A stretch of 64,000 bases of DNA from Anoplolepis gracilipes (Eukaryota; Arthropoda; Insecta; Hymenoptera; Formicidae), in NCBI RefSeq assembly GCF_047496725.1, contig NC_132976.1:6060001-6124000 (forward strand), written 5' to 3'. The translations under genes were made by a program, and so were the position numbers. Below, in pieces: positions 40,075 to 53,416 of the stretch (its first letter is position 1; each line of letters begins with the position of its first letter). The notes under the pieces are model-generated. The model saw only the letters and a program-made list of their open reading frames with translations, was not told where the DNA came from and made no database searches.

Positions 40075-41525
40075 TCGTATATATGTATCTCATATATATC
40101 ATTAATTATAAAATATGATTTAATACTTACCAATTTTGTAAAATGTACGTAATTGTCACGTAATAAAGATATGATAATGTCCGAAAATTATTGGTTTATA
40201 GCTCTAATTTGTACAATTTCGATATCTTTTTACGCGCGAGCACTAATTTTAATATTATAGCAATGATTTTAATTAGTAATATTATAAACAATAATATTTT
40301 GAATATACGAATAATATATTGTATTACGAATACTAAAACAAAAACGCAGACATGTGCAAAAAGAAAAGAACATATTTTTATCTTTAAAATGCAACGAAAA
40401 TGAGAAAAGTTATTTTCACATAAAGAAAACTGCTAAAATACGAGAATTTCTAAAAACGCGAGAAACTCCTGGTTAAAACAAAATGCGAATGCCAACGATT
40501 ATTTTCTTATTATTCATTGCATTATTTGTATGTAATGTGTGACGTTTATCACTAACATCAATTGTATTAACAAGTAAATAAATTCTGTGTGAATAGTGTT
40601 TATGTGCTCTTTACAAATTTCCTCCATGGCACTACCCGAATATACAGACTAGTATTTCAATACATGACAGCATTATTTTACTGTCAAGTAAAAATACTAT
40701 GCATTTCGTTCTGGTCTTATCCATTATATTAGCCACTTTTATTAAATAATCTCTGACAGTGAATATTTACCTGATCTTATCGAGTTAGTAATCAGTAATG
40801 ATTGCAAATATTGTATCAAGTGATGCAGGTGTACTGCGAATCGTACAATGTGGATATATACTCACTCATGAAATAAAAGATAACACAACTAATTCAAAAG
40901 ATTGATTTCCACGTGTACAAAAGCAATATCGATCGCATTCACAGAATTAAACTTCAATATGATTTTATAATCCTTTTTAATACTTTTTATCCAATAATAT
41001 TGTTAGCATTGTAACAATAATTTGCATTTTTTATATGTAAAAATAGTTTTTATTTTAATTTTTACGTTTTATTAAATAATATAGAGATTTAAAGTAAAAA
41101 AAATCATAAATAAATAATATTTATTGATTTAACATATGTAAAACTAAGTTTTATTAAATTTTATTATTATGATTTATTATTATGTGAATAATTTAATATA
41201 CTTTGTAATATAATGGATTTCTAAGTGTGTAGCCAGATATATTATTTACATCTAATAAAAAGTTAAATTTAAACGAATCTCACTTGCTTCTACTTTCAAG
41301 TATATTGTAAAAATTAAATTTATGTCGTAATTTAATGATTGCATAGGCACATATATATTTAATATAAGCAGAGGATTATAAAACCAACATATAATGGAAA
41401 TATAACTTTATAAATGCGCCCGATATATACTTCAGCTATATATCCGTTCTTTTTTCTTTTTTTAGTATCATAGTAGTATACAAGAAAATAAGCAAAGTTT
41501 ATGTTAACGAATAAAAATTTTTATG
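38161..41525. other. intergenic DNA between two minus-strand genes
   Basis: AT-rich, with (AT)n at about 40043-40072 and poly-TA tracts. It should contain the Gr promoter at its left end and the 3'UTR of the PWWP gene at its right end. No coding sequence is supported. Confidence 0.7.
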
Positions 41526-41822
41526 TTACTTGGTCTCCTCATTCTTGGAATTCTCACTTCTAGGCACTTCTACTTCTGTTTCAACAACTGTTTCCACCTC
41601 TGTTTCTTGCACTACTGGATCAGATTCTGCTTCTACTTTTGATTCCAGTTCGAACTCCGCTTCTGGTTTATGCTCTGCTTCTGGTTCTGTTATAGATTCT
41701 GCTTCCACTGCCACATCTGTATCTAGTTGACTGGCACTATCATCCGCAAGTGAATCCTCTGATCTTCCTGCATCTACATACACACACATACCAAACATTT
41801 ATATATACACATATATGTACAT

Positions 41823-41897
<75 letters not shown>

Positions 41898-44800
41898 TAA
41901 TATATATAATATATTAACAGCATGTCACAGACTATTTTTTGTTTGATGTTTGTATCATCTCTAATTATTATAAAACTATTTCATCGAGTTGTAAATTTGA
42001 TCAGTTACTTATTATTCATAATCATAAAATAGTAACAACTTACCTGAACAAGCAGGATCAGACATTAATGAAAACACCTTCTCTTCAGGCATATTTTTTG
42101 TCAATTCCTTGAAGTGGACAACTTGATTTGAAAATGATTGCCAAAATGACTGACCCTCAGGTATAGTAAACATAGCCTGCAACATTTTTAAAGTTTCGAC
42201 AAATATATGAAAAAAGAAATATTTAAATTTTTTTTGCATATGACAATTACCTTATACTTGTTATATATATGCTCAGCTTTTTGTCTAATCTGTTCGGCCT
42301 TTTGTTTGAAAATAGCCTGGAAAAAATGTTATAAATGTATATGTATTATAACATGTACAACACAAAATTAATAACACATTAAGCAAAAAATGTATCATTT
42401 ATATATACCTCTTCTTCTGCACTTAGTTTCCATTCTCCTAGATTGCCAATATATCGTCGCAGCTAAAATAAAAAAAAATTTATTAAAAAGAAATATAACA
42501 GGAGAATTAGGGTAAGCAGTATTTAAGGCAGTATGATATTATATAAATTATATATGTCTTAATAAAATAAAAAAATTCTCTATTATCAAAATTATTAAAA
42601 TATTTGATATATTACTCACCCTTTTCACTGTTTGAACAATATGAGGATGTTTTTTCAGCATTAAAGGATCAATTGAAAGACCCAAAATATCATCCATCGC
42701 CTGTAAGCATTTATCTGTATTTGCTCGATCTAGTCCTAGATTTGATTTTATTTGAGCATCTAATTGTAGGAGTTGAGCTTCTATACGAAGCCACCTAGAA
42801 AATAACATTGTACATATAAGCATTTAGTTTTGTAGCAACTAAATATAATAGTCGTAACTACATAGTAGAATCTCGTTAATTTTGACTTTTTGGGGATAAA
42901 ACAGAGAAACTCTTAAAAAACATTAATAGACTATCTTTGTAGTGTCAGATGCTCAATTATCGTTTATATGTTTATATTTTAATTGCTCACATGAAGCTAT
43001 CATGTGCATGTATCGTCATATGATGTATCAATTATGATATAGAGGAGATGTGTTATAAGTGTTTTTGAAAGCACATGTAGAAGACATCCAAATTAACAAA
43101 AATTGATGAAACATTATAGAATATTATAGAAATATATATTATAGGAAATTTCTTCACCTCAGTTTATATGTTTTGCGATGAACAGCCCCATCTTTTGTTA
43201 AAAGACGCTTCTCCTCCTCTGGCACAACAACATTAAAATCTAGAGAGTCCTTCACCTGTTCTGGTAAAACCTCACCACTTTCCAATTGCGCTTTGAGCTT
43301 CATAGCATTCCTAGCAACTATCCAATCCCATCGTGCTCGAGCTTCTTTACTTTCAAAAGATTTCGGCCTGTCTACATCTAACTTAATGCCTACATGTTCT
43401 CCAGCAAATGTACGAGCTAAGAGAACGCGGTTTGATGTATCAGAAGATGTAGTACTCGATACTACTGTTACGTCAAGTATTGATCCTTCATTATTTCTCT
43501 CTGTAAATTAGATAAATATTTTAAAAATAGGTTATAACAATTGTGTGAGTAGAGTAAAATCTATAAATGCCTACTTTCGATAGCAGCTCTTTTCTTATGC
43601 ATTACATTTGGTGTTTGATGCTCATTAGGATCTTCATTTTTCGCTTTACGACCTCGTCCAGAATGTTCTAAACAAAAAATAATGTATAATTTTTTAAATC
43701 TTGAAATATAAATAGCATTTTATATAATATTGATAGCAAATACAATAAAATAATTAAAACATGATTAACATTCTAGAACTTAATGCAATTAATTGTTTCA
43801 GATACATTGTATATTAATTGGAAACAATAAGAAAATCGATTATTCAACAAGAATATTTTATTATCTAGGTTTGTATAGAATATTTTTTACTTTTTATGTA
43901 AAATTTGTAAAAGGATAAAATAATAGATTTTGAAGTCTCCATTATATCATAACAAAACACATGATATATACCATTTTTATCCATTTCAGTTTCATCAGAG
44001 CTAGAGAAATCTGCAAAGCGTTTTGGCTTAATCTTGCGTCCACTGCGACTAACTACCTCTTTAGGTGATTCCTCGCCTTGTGAATCTAAAGCAGCTTCTT
44101 GCTTCGATGAATCATTTGTGGCTTTCCCTCTACCACGTTTCTTCTTCACTTCTGGAGTATCCTATAATCATGTGTTATTTCCCATGTGTTATATTTGATT
44201 TTTGTAATAGATATGTGTTATAAATAATATTGTAAGGAATAATCGCACAAACTATTTAAGCTTTAAAAATGTTTGTCAGCAATTCCTAAATTTTTTTTGG
44301 AGTATATTCATCAATAACTGTTTTTTTGGCACAGTATTGTGAAGAATGTATTGCATACTCCAAAGTTTTTTTACTATTATTGTACAAACATTGCTTACAG
44401 GAGTACTGGAGGTAGTAGTAACAGATTTCCTTTTTAAAGATTTTTTTTTATCTCCTTCATCTATCATTAAGGAACCAGATTCCATGTCACTATCTGTAGC
44501 ACTAGCAGTTGGTAATTCTGTTGCATCAGCACCTTTGAATAAAACATAAAATGATTTATTTTTAAAATAATTATTTTAAACTATTAAATTTAAACTAATA
44601 AATATAACTAGTAATAATATAAATAATTATTATTAAGATAATATTAGTCACCTTTAATAGCAGCGATATCTGCCAAAGGCTTATTTCTGTCATTTTTAAG
44701 TTCTTGTTCAAGTTGTTGTATGCCCTCATGAAAAAATTTTCGTCGACTAGGTTTGCAAAATTTTGCTTTATTTTCAGTATAGGTATACAATTCTTCAACC

Positions 44801-45668
44801 TTGCAAACAGCTCTAAAATTAAATATTCAAGTTTGATTAAATATCATGAAAATATTCTTTGGTAAATATGATAAACACTAATATACAGTATACAGAGTAT
44901 AATTATATTAATATATCAAAGAAATTAAATTTGTAAACAACTGATAATATTACTTACGTTTCTCCTGTACCATAAAAGTAGACACTATATTTAGCATTCT
45001 TCGAATTTGGGTCACTAACTTTTTCAACCTGCAAACAGGTAGACAATATATATGAGTCATATTTGTATATAATTTATATATAATGTACAAAGTTGCAATA
45101 TATATTTGAAATTATGTATATTTTTGTGCATCATATACATATGTATACATATATATATATATATATATATAATTCTACAGATATAAATAATCTTAAAGAT
45201 TATATTATAATTATTTACAGTTATAGACAATTATAGAATATTTATAAATTATATATATAAATTTTTTAATCAAATTTAATTATATTAACATAAATATAAG
45301 CAGCTATACATTAAATATTATAATCATATAAAATACAACTTAGCGAAATGTCATCCATTCCATATAAATCCCGCGCTTTTCTTACTCTTATATGGGAAAC
45401 GCGATTTTAAACATCAAAACATGACCGCGTACACACGAGATGATCTAAGACGATCTAGAATCAATTGATATTCGTCTTTGCATCATCGTAATCGGATATT
45501 TGCGAGAAATGAGATACGATAACATCGCATTCGGTATTAGGCATTTTTGTGTTTCGTCGTAGAAGGACATCGCGTCTGGATACTCACTTTGGCTGGCCAT
45601 GGCGGGTAACCTCGAACCTTCGCAAACACCTTGTCACCGGAGAAGAATTTCTTCACCAGCTTCACCAT
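41526..45668 (-). CDS. PWWP and integrase-binding-domain chromatin protein (LEDGF/PSIP1, JASPer family)
   Basis: This is a nuclear reader of methylated H3K36 nucleosomes. Drosophila JASPer is the nearest characterised member, binding JIL-1 kinase. Minus-strand exons: 45668-45588, 45028-44958, 44812-44652, 44532-44399, 44161-43972, 43667-43575, 43500-43158, 42794-42620, 42462-42409, 42316-42251, 42176-42044, 41773-41526. They total 1749 nt, 582 residues, with all phases consistent. The N-terminal PWWP domain (about 1-90) has DKVFAKVRGYPPWPAKV and YSVYFYGTGET. A basic middle carries KKKRGRGK and SRSGRKIKPKRF, consistent with nuclear localisation and DNA contact. The helical LEDGF domain (about 358-460) reads WLRIEAQLLQLDAQIKSNL through IYNKYKAMF. 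The tail is acidic Glu/Val-rich. The ATG follows directly from the PWWP start in related proteins. The family is clear; exact orthology is inferred. Confidence 0.95.
41823..41890. repeat. (GCAC)n followed by (AT)n microsatellite
   Basis: A GCAC tetranucleotide run (41823-41854) abuts an AT run (41855-41890), in the last intron of the PWWP gene. Confidence 0.95.
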
Positions 45669-46248
45669 GATTACGAACGACCCGCGATCGCGGCACCAAT
45701 CTGTCTTATCGCACTCTTTCGGTCACCGAACGCTGTTTTTAATGATATGGCGTAGTTAATTTCGAGGTAACATCTCACAAAATACCACGACAACCGCCAT
45801 TTGCACGATACGTACACATCGAAAAACACGCTCGATACGACGCTCAATCTGATTCGTCGCCGAACGTTAAGGCCATGCATGTGAAAAATTTTGATCGTAA
45901 CCGTAAGCAAATCGACTAATCACAATCGAGTATTTTGAGACGTATAAGAATGTTCGACTGTGATTGGTCCATCTTGTCAATGGCTTAGTGACAGATCACA
46001 AAATCAAGTATATGATTATTTTAAAAAATTTGTTAATATTCTTCTAATTATCTATATAATTGGATATAATCATTGAGATTATGTATATATATATATATAT
46101 ATAGAATTATACATACAAAAAACAATTTTGTATACATATATATTTTTTTCAGAAAATAATACGCGACCGCTGATTGACTGCTGTTGACAGCGCATCGCAC
46201 CAATCAGCTGACATCCATGTAAACTGCTCGTAGAGATTCGCGCACTGC
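45669..46248. promoter_or_regulatory. divergent promoter region of the PWWP gene and the BMP receptor
   Basis: Less than 0.6 kb separates the minus-strand start codon at 45668 from the likely start of the plus-strand leader. CCAAT boxes are visible as ATTGG at 45963-45967 and CCAAT at 46200-46204, with a further GATTGAC near 46171. CpGs are more frequent than in neighbouring introns. A (TA)n run sits at about 46086-46102. No TATA box was convincing. Confidence 0.5.
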
Positions 46249-47318
46249 GTGCGACGATTTTATTTGGATAAGAAACTGTGGAAAGATGTGTGCGTTTGCG
46301 AACGCTTGATTAGGACGCGACTCAATGGGATACGGATTGTCTGTCAAATACTGCACGAATATTCAGGCGACACAGTTATTTCGGATGCGCTCGACGACAT
46401 TTTAAGGGAACGTGCGATGTTGTCCTCGACGACGATCTCGATAACACCCCGTCTCGTACTTTCACGAAGACCGCTGAACAGAATGTAAGTGCGTATCGCG
46501 TTACGTTAGTTTGTAATGCATTACGCGTTCATCCGTGTATTTTCTTTTTCATTTTCGCCGATTTTCCGCGGCATGCATACAATTTTACAACACGCTTTCA
46601 ATTACTTATTAAGTAAACCGATTCTTCGTTAATGTGTTAATTTTTTACAATCGATTCCCGGCCATTCAATGTTATATCTATCTGTCATATGAACTGACTA
46701 ATCAGTCATGTATCACAAATGAAAGTTTACATTATTTATATTATATTCTGACTTACATAAATTTGCATCACGATTCTACGAATCAATGTTTAAATGTCAC
46801 TGAAAATTTTTATATAATTATTTGAGAATTAAATTTAAGGAATAACAGAGTTGCAAAAAAATATTCAATGAATATAAGTTACATATATATACTTATCGAC
46901 AATATTGAGAAATAAGATAATATTATGCATAATGTAATGAATATGAATTATTAAATGTGTGATATGGATAGATTAATATTAATTAAAATATGAAAAATAT
47001 AGCTTACACATAGTAACTTTAGCAAATACAAATAAAAAAAAAATTCTGATATTTTTATACTTTTAAAAACTATAAAGAGAGATTAATAATATTTTATATA
47101 ACTTTTTTATTAAGAGCAAAAAATATGAAATGAAACTGTGAGAAATATTTTATTTAATTTTTTAAATTATTAATTTTTTTTATGTTATATATAATAACCA
47201 GATGAGCTCAGAATCTCAATGGCAGTGTTGTGTATTACTGCGATGAAAGATGCCAATTCTTAAAGAGCTGTACTTCTGTTGAAGTGGTTCTGATTCAAGA
47301 GGCTGGTGCTAAAGCACA
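46249..47318 (+). other. wit: 5' leader of the BMP type II receptor with a leader intron
   Basis: A donor at 46484/46485 (GAAT|gtaagt) and an acceptor at 47200-47201 (aaccag) suggest a noncoding first exon ending at 46484, a 717-bp intron, then leader from 47202 to the start codon at 47319. Three short overlapping upstream ORFs begin at ATGs 47202, 47243 and 47250. The transcription start is not visible. Confidence 0.5.
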
Positions 47319-50300
47319 ATGAGAGCCATTGTATCAATCGTACTGATCACACTGCTGTGTGGCATAAGTTTAGCCTCTGTCAATGCCACTAAATGTGCTA
47401 GCAGAAAGAAAAATGTTGAAAATTTTTCTTCAAGACAGAACTTGACAGGTGTACCTGAAAATGCATCCAATGACCATAATGTAGGTCATATAGTAAATTA
47501 TTAAAAAATAATTTGCTTTTTATTGAACAATTATAATTATCCTAGATTAATGAAACTTATTTAACAGATAAAAGAATTTAGTTGTAAACAACAGCTTGAA
47601 TTTAATATTTTGCATGCAAATATTTCAAATAAAATATATAAAATAAACAATGTAAATTTTTAGGTAAATGAAGATGTCAAATTTGAAAAATGTAATAATT
47701 TCTGTCATGCCTTATGGCTAGAGCATAAGACTGTAAATGGTACTGAAATTAAAATTTTATCTCAAGGTATATAATATATTTATTATACATAAACAGATTT
47801 ATAAATGCCATCTGATATAAGCAATTACTGTTATGTTATTTGACATATTGACTAGGTTGCTGGAAACAGTCTGGTGAACAAAAATGTGAAAATACAGAAT
47901 GTGTTGCACTTGAGAGATCCACAAAAGCTTTGAACAATACAAAATTTTGTTGCTGTCATGGAGATTATTGTAATCTTAATATTACAAATTCCAATTCTGC
48001 TGACTCAGATAACAAAATCTCTAATTCTCTTTCCTCACAAAAAAGTCAACCAAGTAAGCTTAACAAATTAATATCAATAATATATTAATATTAATAGTAA
48101 TTTTTATCAAAATAAATAATATTATACTTATAAAATGGTTTATATTTTTTTACAATGATGATTAGAGAATATTATTTTATAATTTCCAGCTACAGAATAT
48201 CTTGAACAGTCAAACTCTGAACGATGGATGCTTATTATACTAAGTGTCATAGCATGTACATTACTAATGATATGTATAATAGCGATGATTATATACAAAA
48301 CGTATCATAATAATATTTTAGCAAGATTAGGAAAACCGTTATCTTATAATGATCAGTTCATGGATAGTCCAGCATTAAGAACTGGTACTTACACAGTTGA
48401 TCACTTGAAACTCACAACTATTGTAGGTATGTCCTTTTTTATTAACTACCATTTTGTAAAATTAAATGACATCTTTCTTATCATATTTAAAATATTAAAA
48501 TAAGTTCAGTTCTCCCTCTCTACAAATTATAATTTTAATCTTATCAGGTCAAGGACGATATGGATCAGTATGGCAAGGTAGCATGGGGGATCAAGATGTT
48601 GCAGTTAAAATATATCCCTCACACTGTCGCAATTATTTTCAGAACGAGAGAGATATTTATTGTTTACCATTTATGGAGCATCCATCATTATTAAGCTATT
48701 ATGGTTTGTATTATATATTTTATTGAAATTGAGATAAAAATTAAACTATAATCATAATAATGTAAATAATATAAATAATAATAATAATATATATAAAACT
48801 TTTTTGTTTTTAAGTCCTGAATTCTTTCTGAGTCTTTAAACTAAATTATAAAATAATTTAATTAATATTTTAATTGTAGGTGTGGATGAGAGAATAAGCA
48901 TGGATGGTAGTGTTGAATATCTTTTAGTATTCAGTTTTGCTCCAGGTGGTAGTTTAACAGACTTGTTACGAACACACACTATTGATTGGACCACATTCTG
49001 TAAAATGAGCCTTTCAATAGTTAAAGGACTCGCTTACTTGCATACAGATATACGCAAAGGTGGTATGTATAAAAAATTATTTCATCATTATATAATATCA
49101 TTATATAATATTATGTAATTATATTTATTTATATATATTATATATTTATTTATATTTATATATATTATTTATATATATAATATAATATATATATAATAGA
49201 GATTTATATAAATATTACTGTCTTTTTAGACAAGTTCAAACCATGCATTGCACATAGAGATATAAATTCAAGAAATATATTAATCAAAGCTGATGGTACT
49301 TGCTGTATTTGTGATTTGGGTTTGGCAGTTCAAATCTCTGGATCCAAGTATTACTCTAATGGAGAGGAACAACATGCTGAATTAAAATCAATTAATGATG
49401 TAAGTATCTTAATATTAATAAGATATTAAAGATTGTATTATTATAATAATTATTATAATAATAAACCTCTATTAAAATCTATTATGCTATAATGCTAGGT
49501 GGGCACTTTGAGATATATGGCACCAGAAGTATTGGAAGGTGCTGTTAATTTACGAGATTGTGAAAGTTCTTTGAAACAGATAGATGTTTATGCAATGGGA
49601 TTAGTTCTTTGGGAACTGATTACAAGATGTTCTGATATTTATATTCCTGGATCAGAAGTACCACAATATAAACAGCCATATGAAAATGAAATAGGTTTGT
49701 ATATGTAAAATGTCTCTTAAAATGTCTATGCTGTTCAAACACCATTTTATTTATAACAAATACATTTTTATTGTATACTTCTTAGGTCTTCATCCAACAT
49801 TTGAACAGATGCAAGTTTTAGTATCGCGTAACAAAGCCAGACCACTTTTAGAGGGTAATTTAGTGGATAGACCGGGGGTGCGTTTAATTAAGGAAACCAT
49901 GGAAGATTGCTGGGATGCTGATGCGGAAGCTCGTTTAACTGCTTTATGTATAGAAGAACGACTTTCGGAATTGCAGTCTCATCGTGGTAATTTAATATTT
50001 AATGAATTATAATATATAATATACAGATAGTTTATTATTAATATTTACTGAAAACTACGTACTATGTAAAAATACTTTTCACATTTTCTAAAAAAAAAAC
50101 TTGTAGTAACAATGCATTTTACTGATGGAAGTCCAATGGTGAATTCTCATTGCACCCTAGTGCCTTCAACGACAAACAGTCTTTATAGTGAATCCTCCCA
50201 TCATGACAATGTACATGTTGTTCAACTTGCATTGAATACAATGCAAGATGGTAATGACAGCACAGTAGCTGAAAACTTAGTTATATTATCACCATCTGAC

Positions 50301-51439
50301 AGTGTTGCTCATGAACACAGTTGTAAGTAAATTGATAAGATATGGATAAACATTATATATTCTGTAATATATCATTTCAATCATTCTTAATTTATATTTC
50401 AGTCAAAAATTCAAATGAAGTAGCGACATATAATCATACTCAAACGCTTCAGCCTTATCAAGGCAGAAATCCATGTATGGAAAGAAATTTAATGTTACAA
50501 TCAGATTCCTTGGACGACTTGGGCTGTAATGGCAATGTTCTCGTCGATAAATCGCTGAAGCATACGTGTCATGATCAATATAAGGTCGCCACAGAAGCAC
50601 AAGGTTTGGTTTCACACGATTACTTAAGTCAACACACTCAATTAACGCAACTTAGACCAGCGACGCCTATACCATATGTCCAAAATGTCATTTCCGACGA
50701 AGGGTCAAGTTCATGCAGTAAGCGAAAACAAACGAACATACAAGATTCGTCGCTTCAAGAAAGTCCACGGAAAAAATTATTTGCCTGGCCCAATTTAAAA
50801 AAGTTGCTTATTAATAAAAAGATGTATCCGTACAGCAGATACCAAATAGACAGAGAGGATTCTAAGTCTAATTTATTATCAAAGCAAAATATTCAAATTA
50901 AAACCGTCGAAACAAATGTAACAATCTCGCCTGGAGGAAAGTATGTAAATGGTATTGTTGGTAAAACTTCTACCTCGGCAATGCATGTAGAGAAGAATGA
51001 TAAAAATATCACGCAAACGGGAAAACAAAAGCAATATGAGACTGATAACACATCCAACGCACGTCCTTCTACTTTGCCACTTGTAAATTTAAGAAACAAA
51101 AAGAGAGAAAACAATCTAAGCAGACAACAGAGCATTGATAAATTTAACGAAGTCTTTAATGTGGGTTCAAACATAAACAATGCATTAAAGGATCCACATA
51201 TGAGAATAAAAACTCCTGGTGATTTGCCACCGTCTGTTAGAAAAATTCGTGGTCGTGCGCAATCAACGGCGAGATTTTCTCTTTACGACGATCGTATGAT
51301 GTGCAATATCCTGAACGAAGAAGACGATCGAAATGACAAAGCCATTTGGAATTCAGTGCCATTTGGTATGGATCTCGGTGATAATGATGGGAAACATTCA
51401 CCAACGAAACTTGGTACCAAAAATGTTACGTGCTTTTAA
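47319..51439 (+). CDS. wit: BMP/TGF-beta type II receptor serine/threonine kinase (wit/BMPR2)
   Basis: This is a plasma-membrane receptor that binds BMP ligand and phosphorylates type I receptors; in Drosophila wit drives synaptic growth signalling. Exons: 47319-47480, 47664-47766, 47856-48053, 48190-48426, 48548-48703, 48880-49062, 49230-49399, 49499-49694, 49786-49986, 50107-50322, 50403-51439. They total 952 residues with consistent phases. In order: a signal peptide (1-20); a Cys-rich ectodomain with the family cysteine box CCCHGDYCN (about 132-140) and several NxT/S sites; one membrane segment (about 167-190); a kinase domain (about 232-535); and a long Ser/Thr-rich tail of about 420 residues, a BMPR2/wit hallmark. 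Kinase motifs: GQGRYGSV loop, VAVKIY lysine, HRDINSRN catalytic loop, MAPEVLEGAVNLRD. The metal-binding motif is DLG, not DFG. The tail contains TPGDLPPSVRKIRGR and ARFSLYDDRMM. BMPR2-like identity is firm. Confidence 0.95.
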
Positions 51440-53416
51440 TCAGATATGATATTAATGTGTTTATAAAGTCTTTATGTCTATAGTTTAGTCAGATGAAAGG
51501 AATGTTATAGGATACTTTTAGCTTCAATTTATGTACAGAGAGAGAAAGAGAGAGAGAACTTATGTCTATAATTAGTAAATAAGATTTTATACTCAATGCG
51601 AATATATTACCATAATATAAGCACAATAAAAAACACAATAAAATTAAAAAGAAATTTGGAAAAGAAGAATATATTTAGAAATTTCTGCTATTCAATTGGT
51701 TTGTCATGTTATATTGATAATGTATTTTGTGCATCATAAGTGCTTTTGCTGAAGTAGATAGTTGAGTATGACAAGAAGTGCACATTACAGATAGAAAATA
51801 GAAAATCAAATTGACTTGTGGGCGATCTATATTCATTGAACTGTAAGAAATGAGTTTATTCATTATGACTCTGCTTTCGTATACATGATATTTGTGAATC
51901 ATCTTTATAGTCAATGTTTCTTTCAAATTGATATTTGTAGATTTAATTATTTCTGTATTTGATAAACATGGACAATCAATATTGACACACGTCGTAAGAT
52001 ATTAACATCTCGATGTGTAACTGTCTTTTACTTTTTCCACAACATTTAAAAGACATAATCTCTATGTAATGTGTAAAACAACAATCTCTCTTAATGTTAA
52101 TATTTGTAGAATATTCTCCATTTGATATTATTAGAGTTCAAAGACTTTGAAATTATGGACGAAAGTAATGCGAACCTAATTTTTTTATTATTGATTTTAT
52201 ATATTTCACATGAGGATTCAGTGTTTACTCTTTATGCGTGCACGCACGTATATAAGATATAATTTAAGTTTTAAATAAATCGTGCAACAAATTTGTTCAT
52301 TAATATGCAACGATATTTATCAGATATCTACAATTAATACGAATCTACAATTAATACAAAGCCATTAATATTAATATAGGTGATTATAATTATAAAGTAG
52401 AAATAGAGTAAAAAGATATATTTGAGCACAAAGTATAATTGTATCGAGTTATATGAAAATTATTTTTCCTGATCCTGTAAAAGTTCAGTGTAAATATCCG
52501 TAGCGTAAAAGAAAACTATTCCAATGCGTTGAATATACTTGTTATGTTATGTTATGTTATGTTGAAGATGTCCTAAATTCTTATGTTATATATTTTTTGC
52601 GCGGTACTTTATTCTACATGTTATTATTAACAAAATTAAGATAAATAATGATTATGCAATTCATAATAAAGTATGTCTTGTCGAAAATTTTGTTTTTTTA
52701 TTTATAATAAAACAAATATATTAGACTTTAAGAAATGTGGATGTTATACGAAATAAATTACAGAAAATTTTACGAGAATATTTCAAAAAGATTTATAAGA
52801 ATTAAAACATTTTATATATTAAGCTTTTGTATATTTGTAAAATTACGAATGTTCTATGCTTCTTTGATATATTTATTTTTTAAGTCTCTCTGTATTTCTA
52901 TCTACGTCTATGTAACTATATAAATCAATTGTGTATGTTTATTCTCTCTATTCAATAAATTATACATTTAAATATTCTCTTCAATTATTTAAAATTTCGT
53001 AATTTTTAATTAAATTTTTTTAATTTGTAACTTCTTTAAACTTGTATATATATTAATTATATTATAAAATTAAATTGCATCCATTAATTATATGTTAATT
53101 TATATTCAGATAAATTCTTTATTAATTCAATCATGTATTTTATTACATCACATCATTTTGTAACTTTATTAATTACGTAGTATGCCAAAATGACAGGAGC
53201 AATCGTAGTTGGTTGCGCATCATAAGTCACGTGTCCTGAATTCCTGAATCTGGCACCACACACTACACTCACGCATGTGCAATGTGCGTAATCTTGGCAA
53301 TGCCGGACATCACATATCACATGTACTTCATGCTCCATGTAACATCGTAAAGAATTTTTGACAAAAAAGTTATTGCTATAAAAAATTATATGAACTATTA
53401 GATAAAATTAATAATT
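51440..53416. other. 3'UTR and intergenic region between wit and mEFG1
   Basis: A short GA run at about 51538-51558 follows the wit stop. (GTTAT)n, four units, lies at 52541-52560. Before mEFG1 a CpG-richer patch (53170-53345) contains a CACGTG E-box (53228-53233) and ACGCATGTGC (53271-53280), a partial match to an NRF-1/Ewg site. This patch is the probable mEFG1 promoter; the motif calls are weak. Confidence 0.5.
51625..51642 (+). promoter_or_regulatory. tandem poly(A) signals after the BMP receptor
   Basis: Two AATAAA hexamers (51625-51630 and 51637-51642) lie about 190 nt after the stop codon, a plausible 3' end. Confidence 0.45.

Noticed and set aside
41530..41730. Ser/Thr-rich plus-strand frame opposite the last exon of the PWWP gene
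   Set aside because: It is the antisense shadow of the Glu/Val/Thr-rich acidic tail on the minus strand.
46249..46488. 79-codon frame in the wit leader
   Set aside because: It starts at a GTG, crosses the splice donor at 46484, and shows no homology. Best read as 5'UTR.
52541..52563. (GTTAT)n as a telomere-like repeat
   Set aside because: Only four units, and the motif differs from the insect telomere repeat TTAGG. It is a simple intergenic microsatellite.
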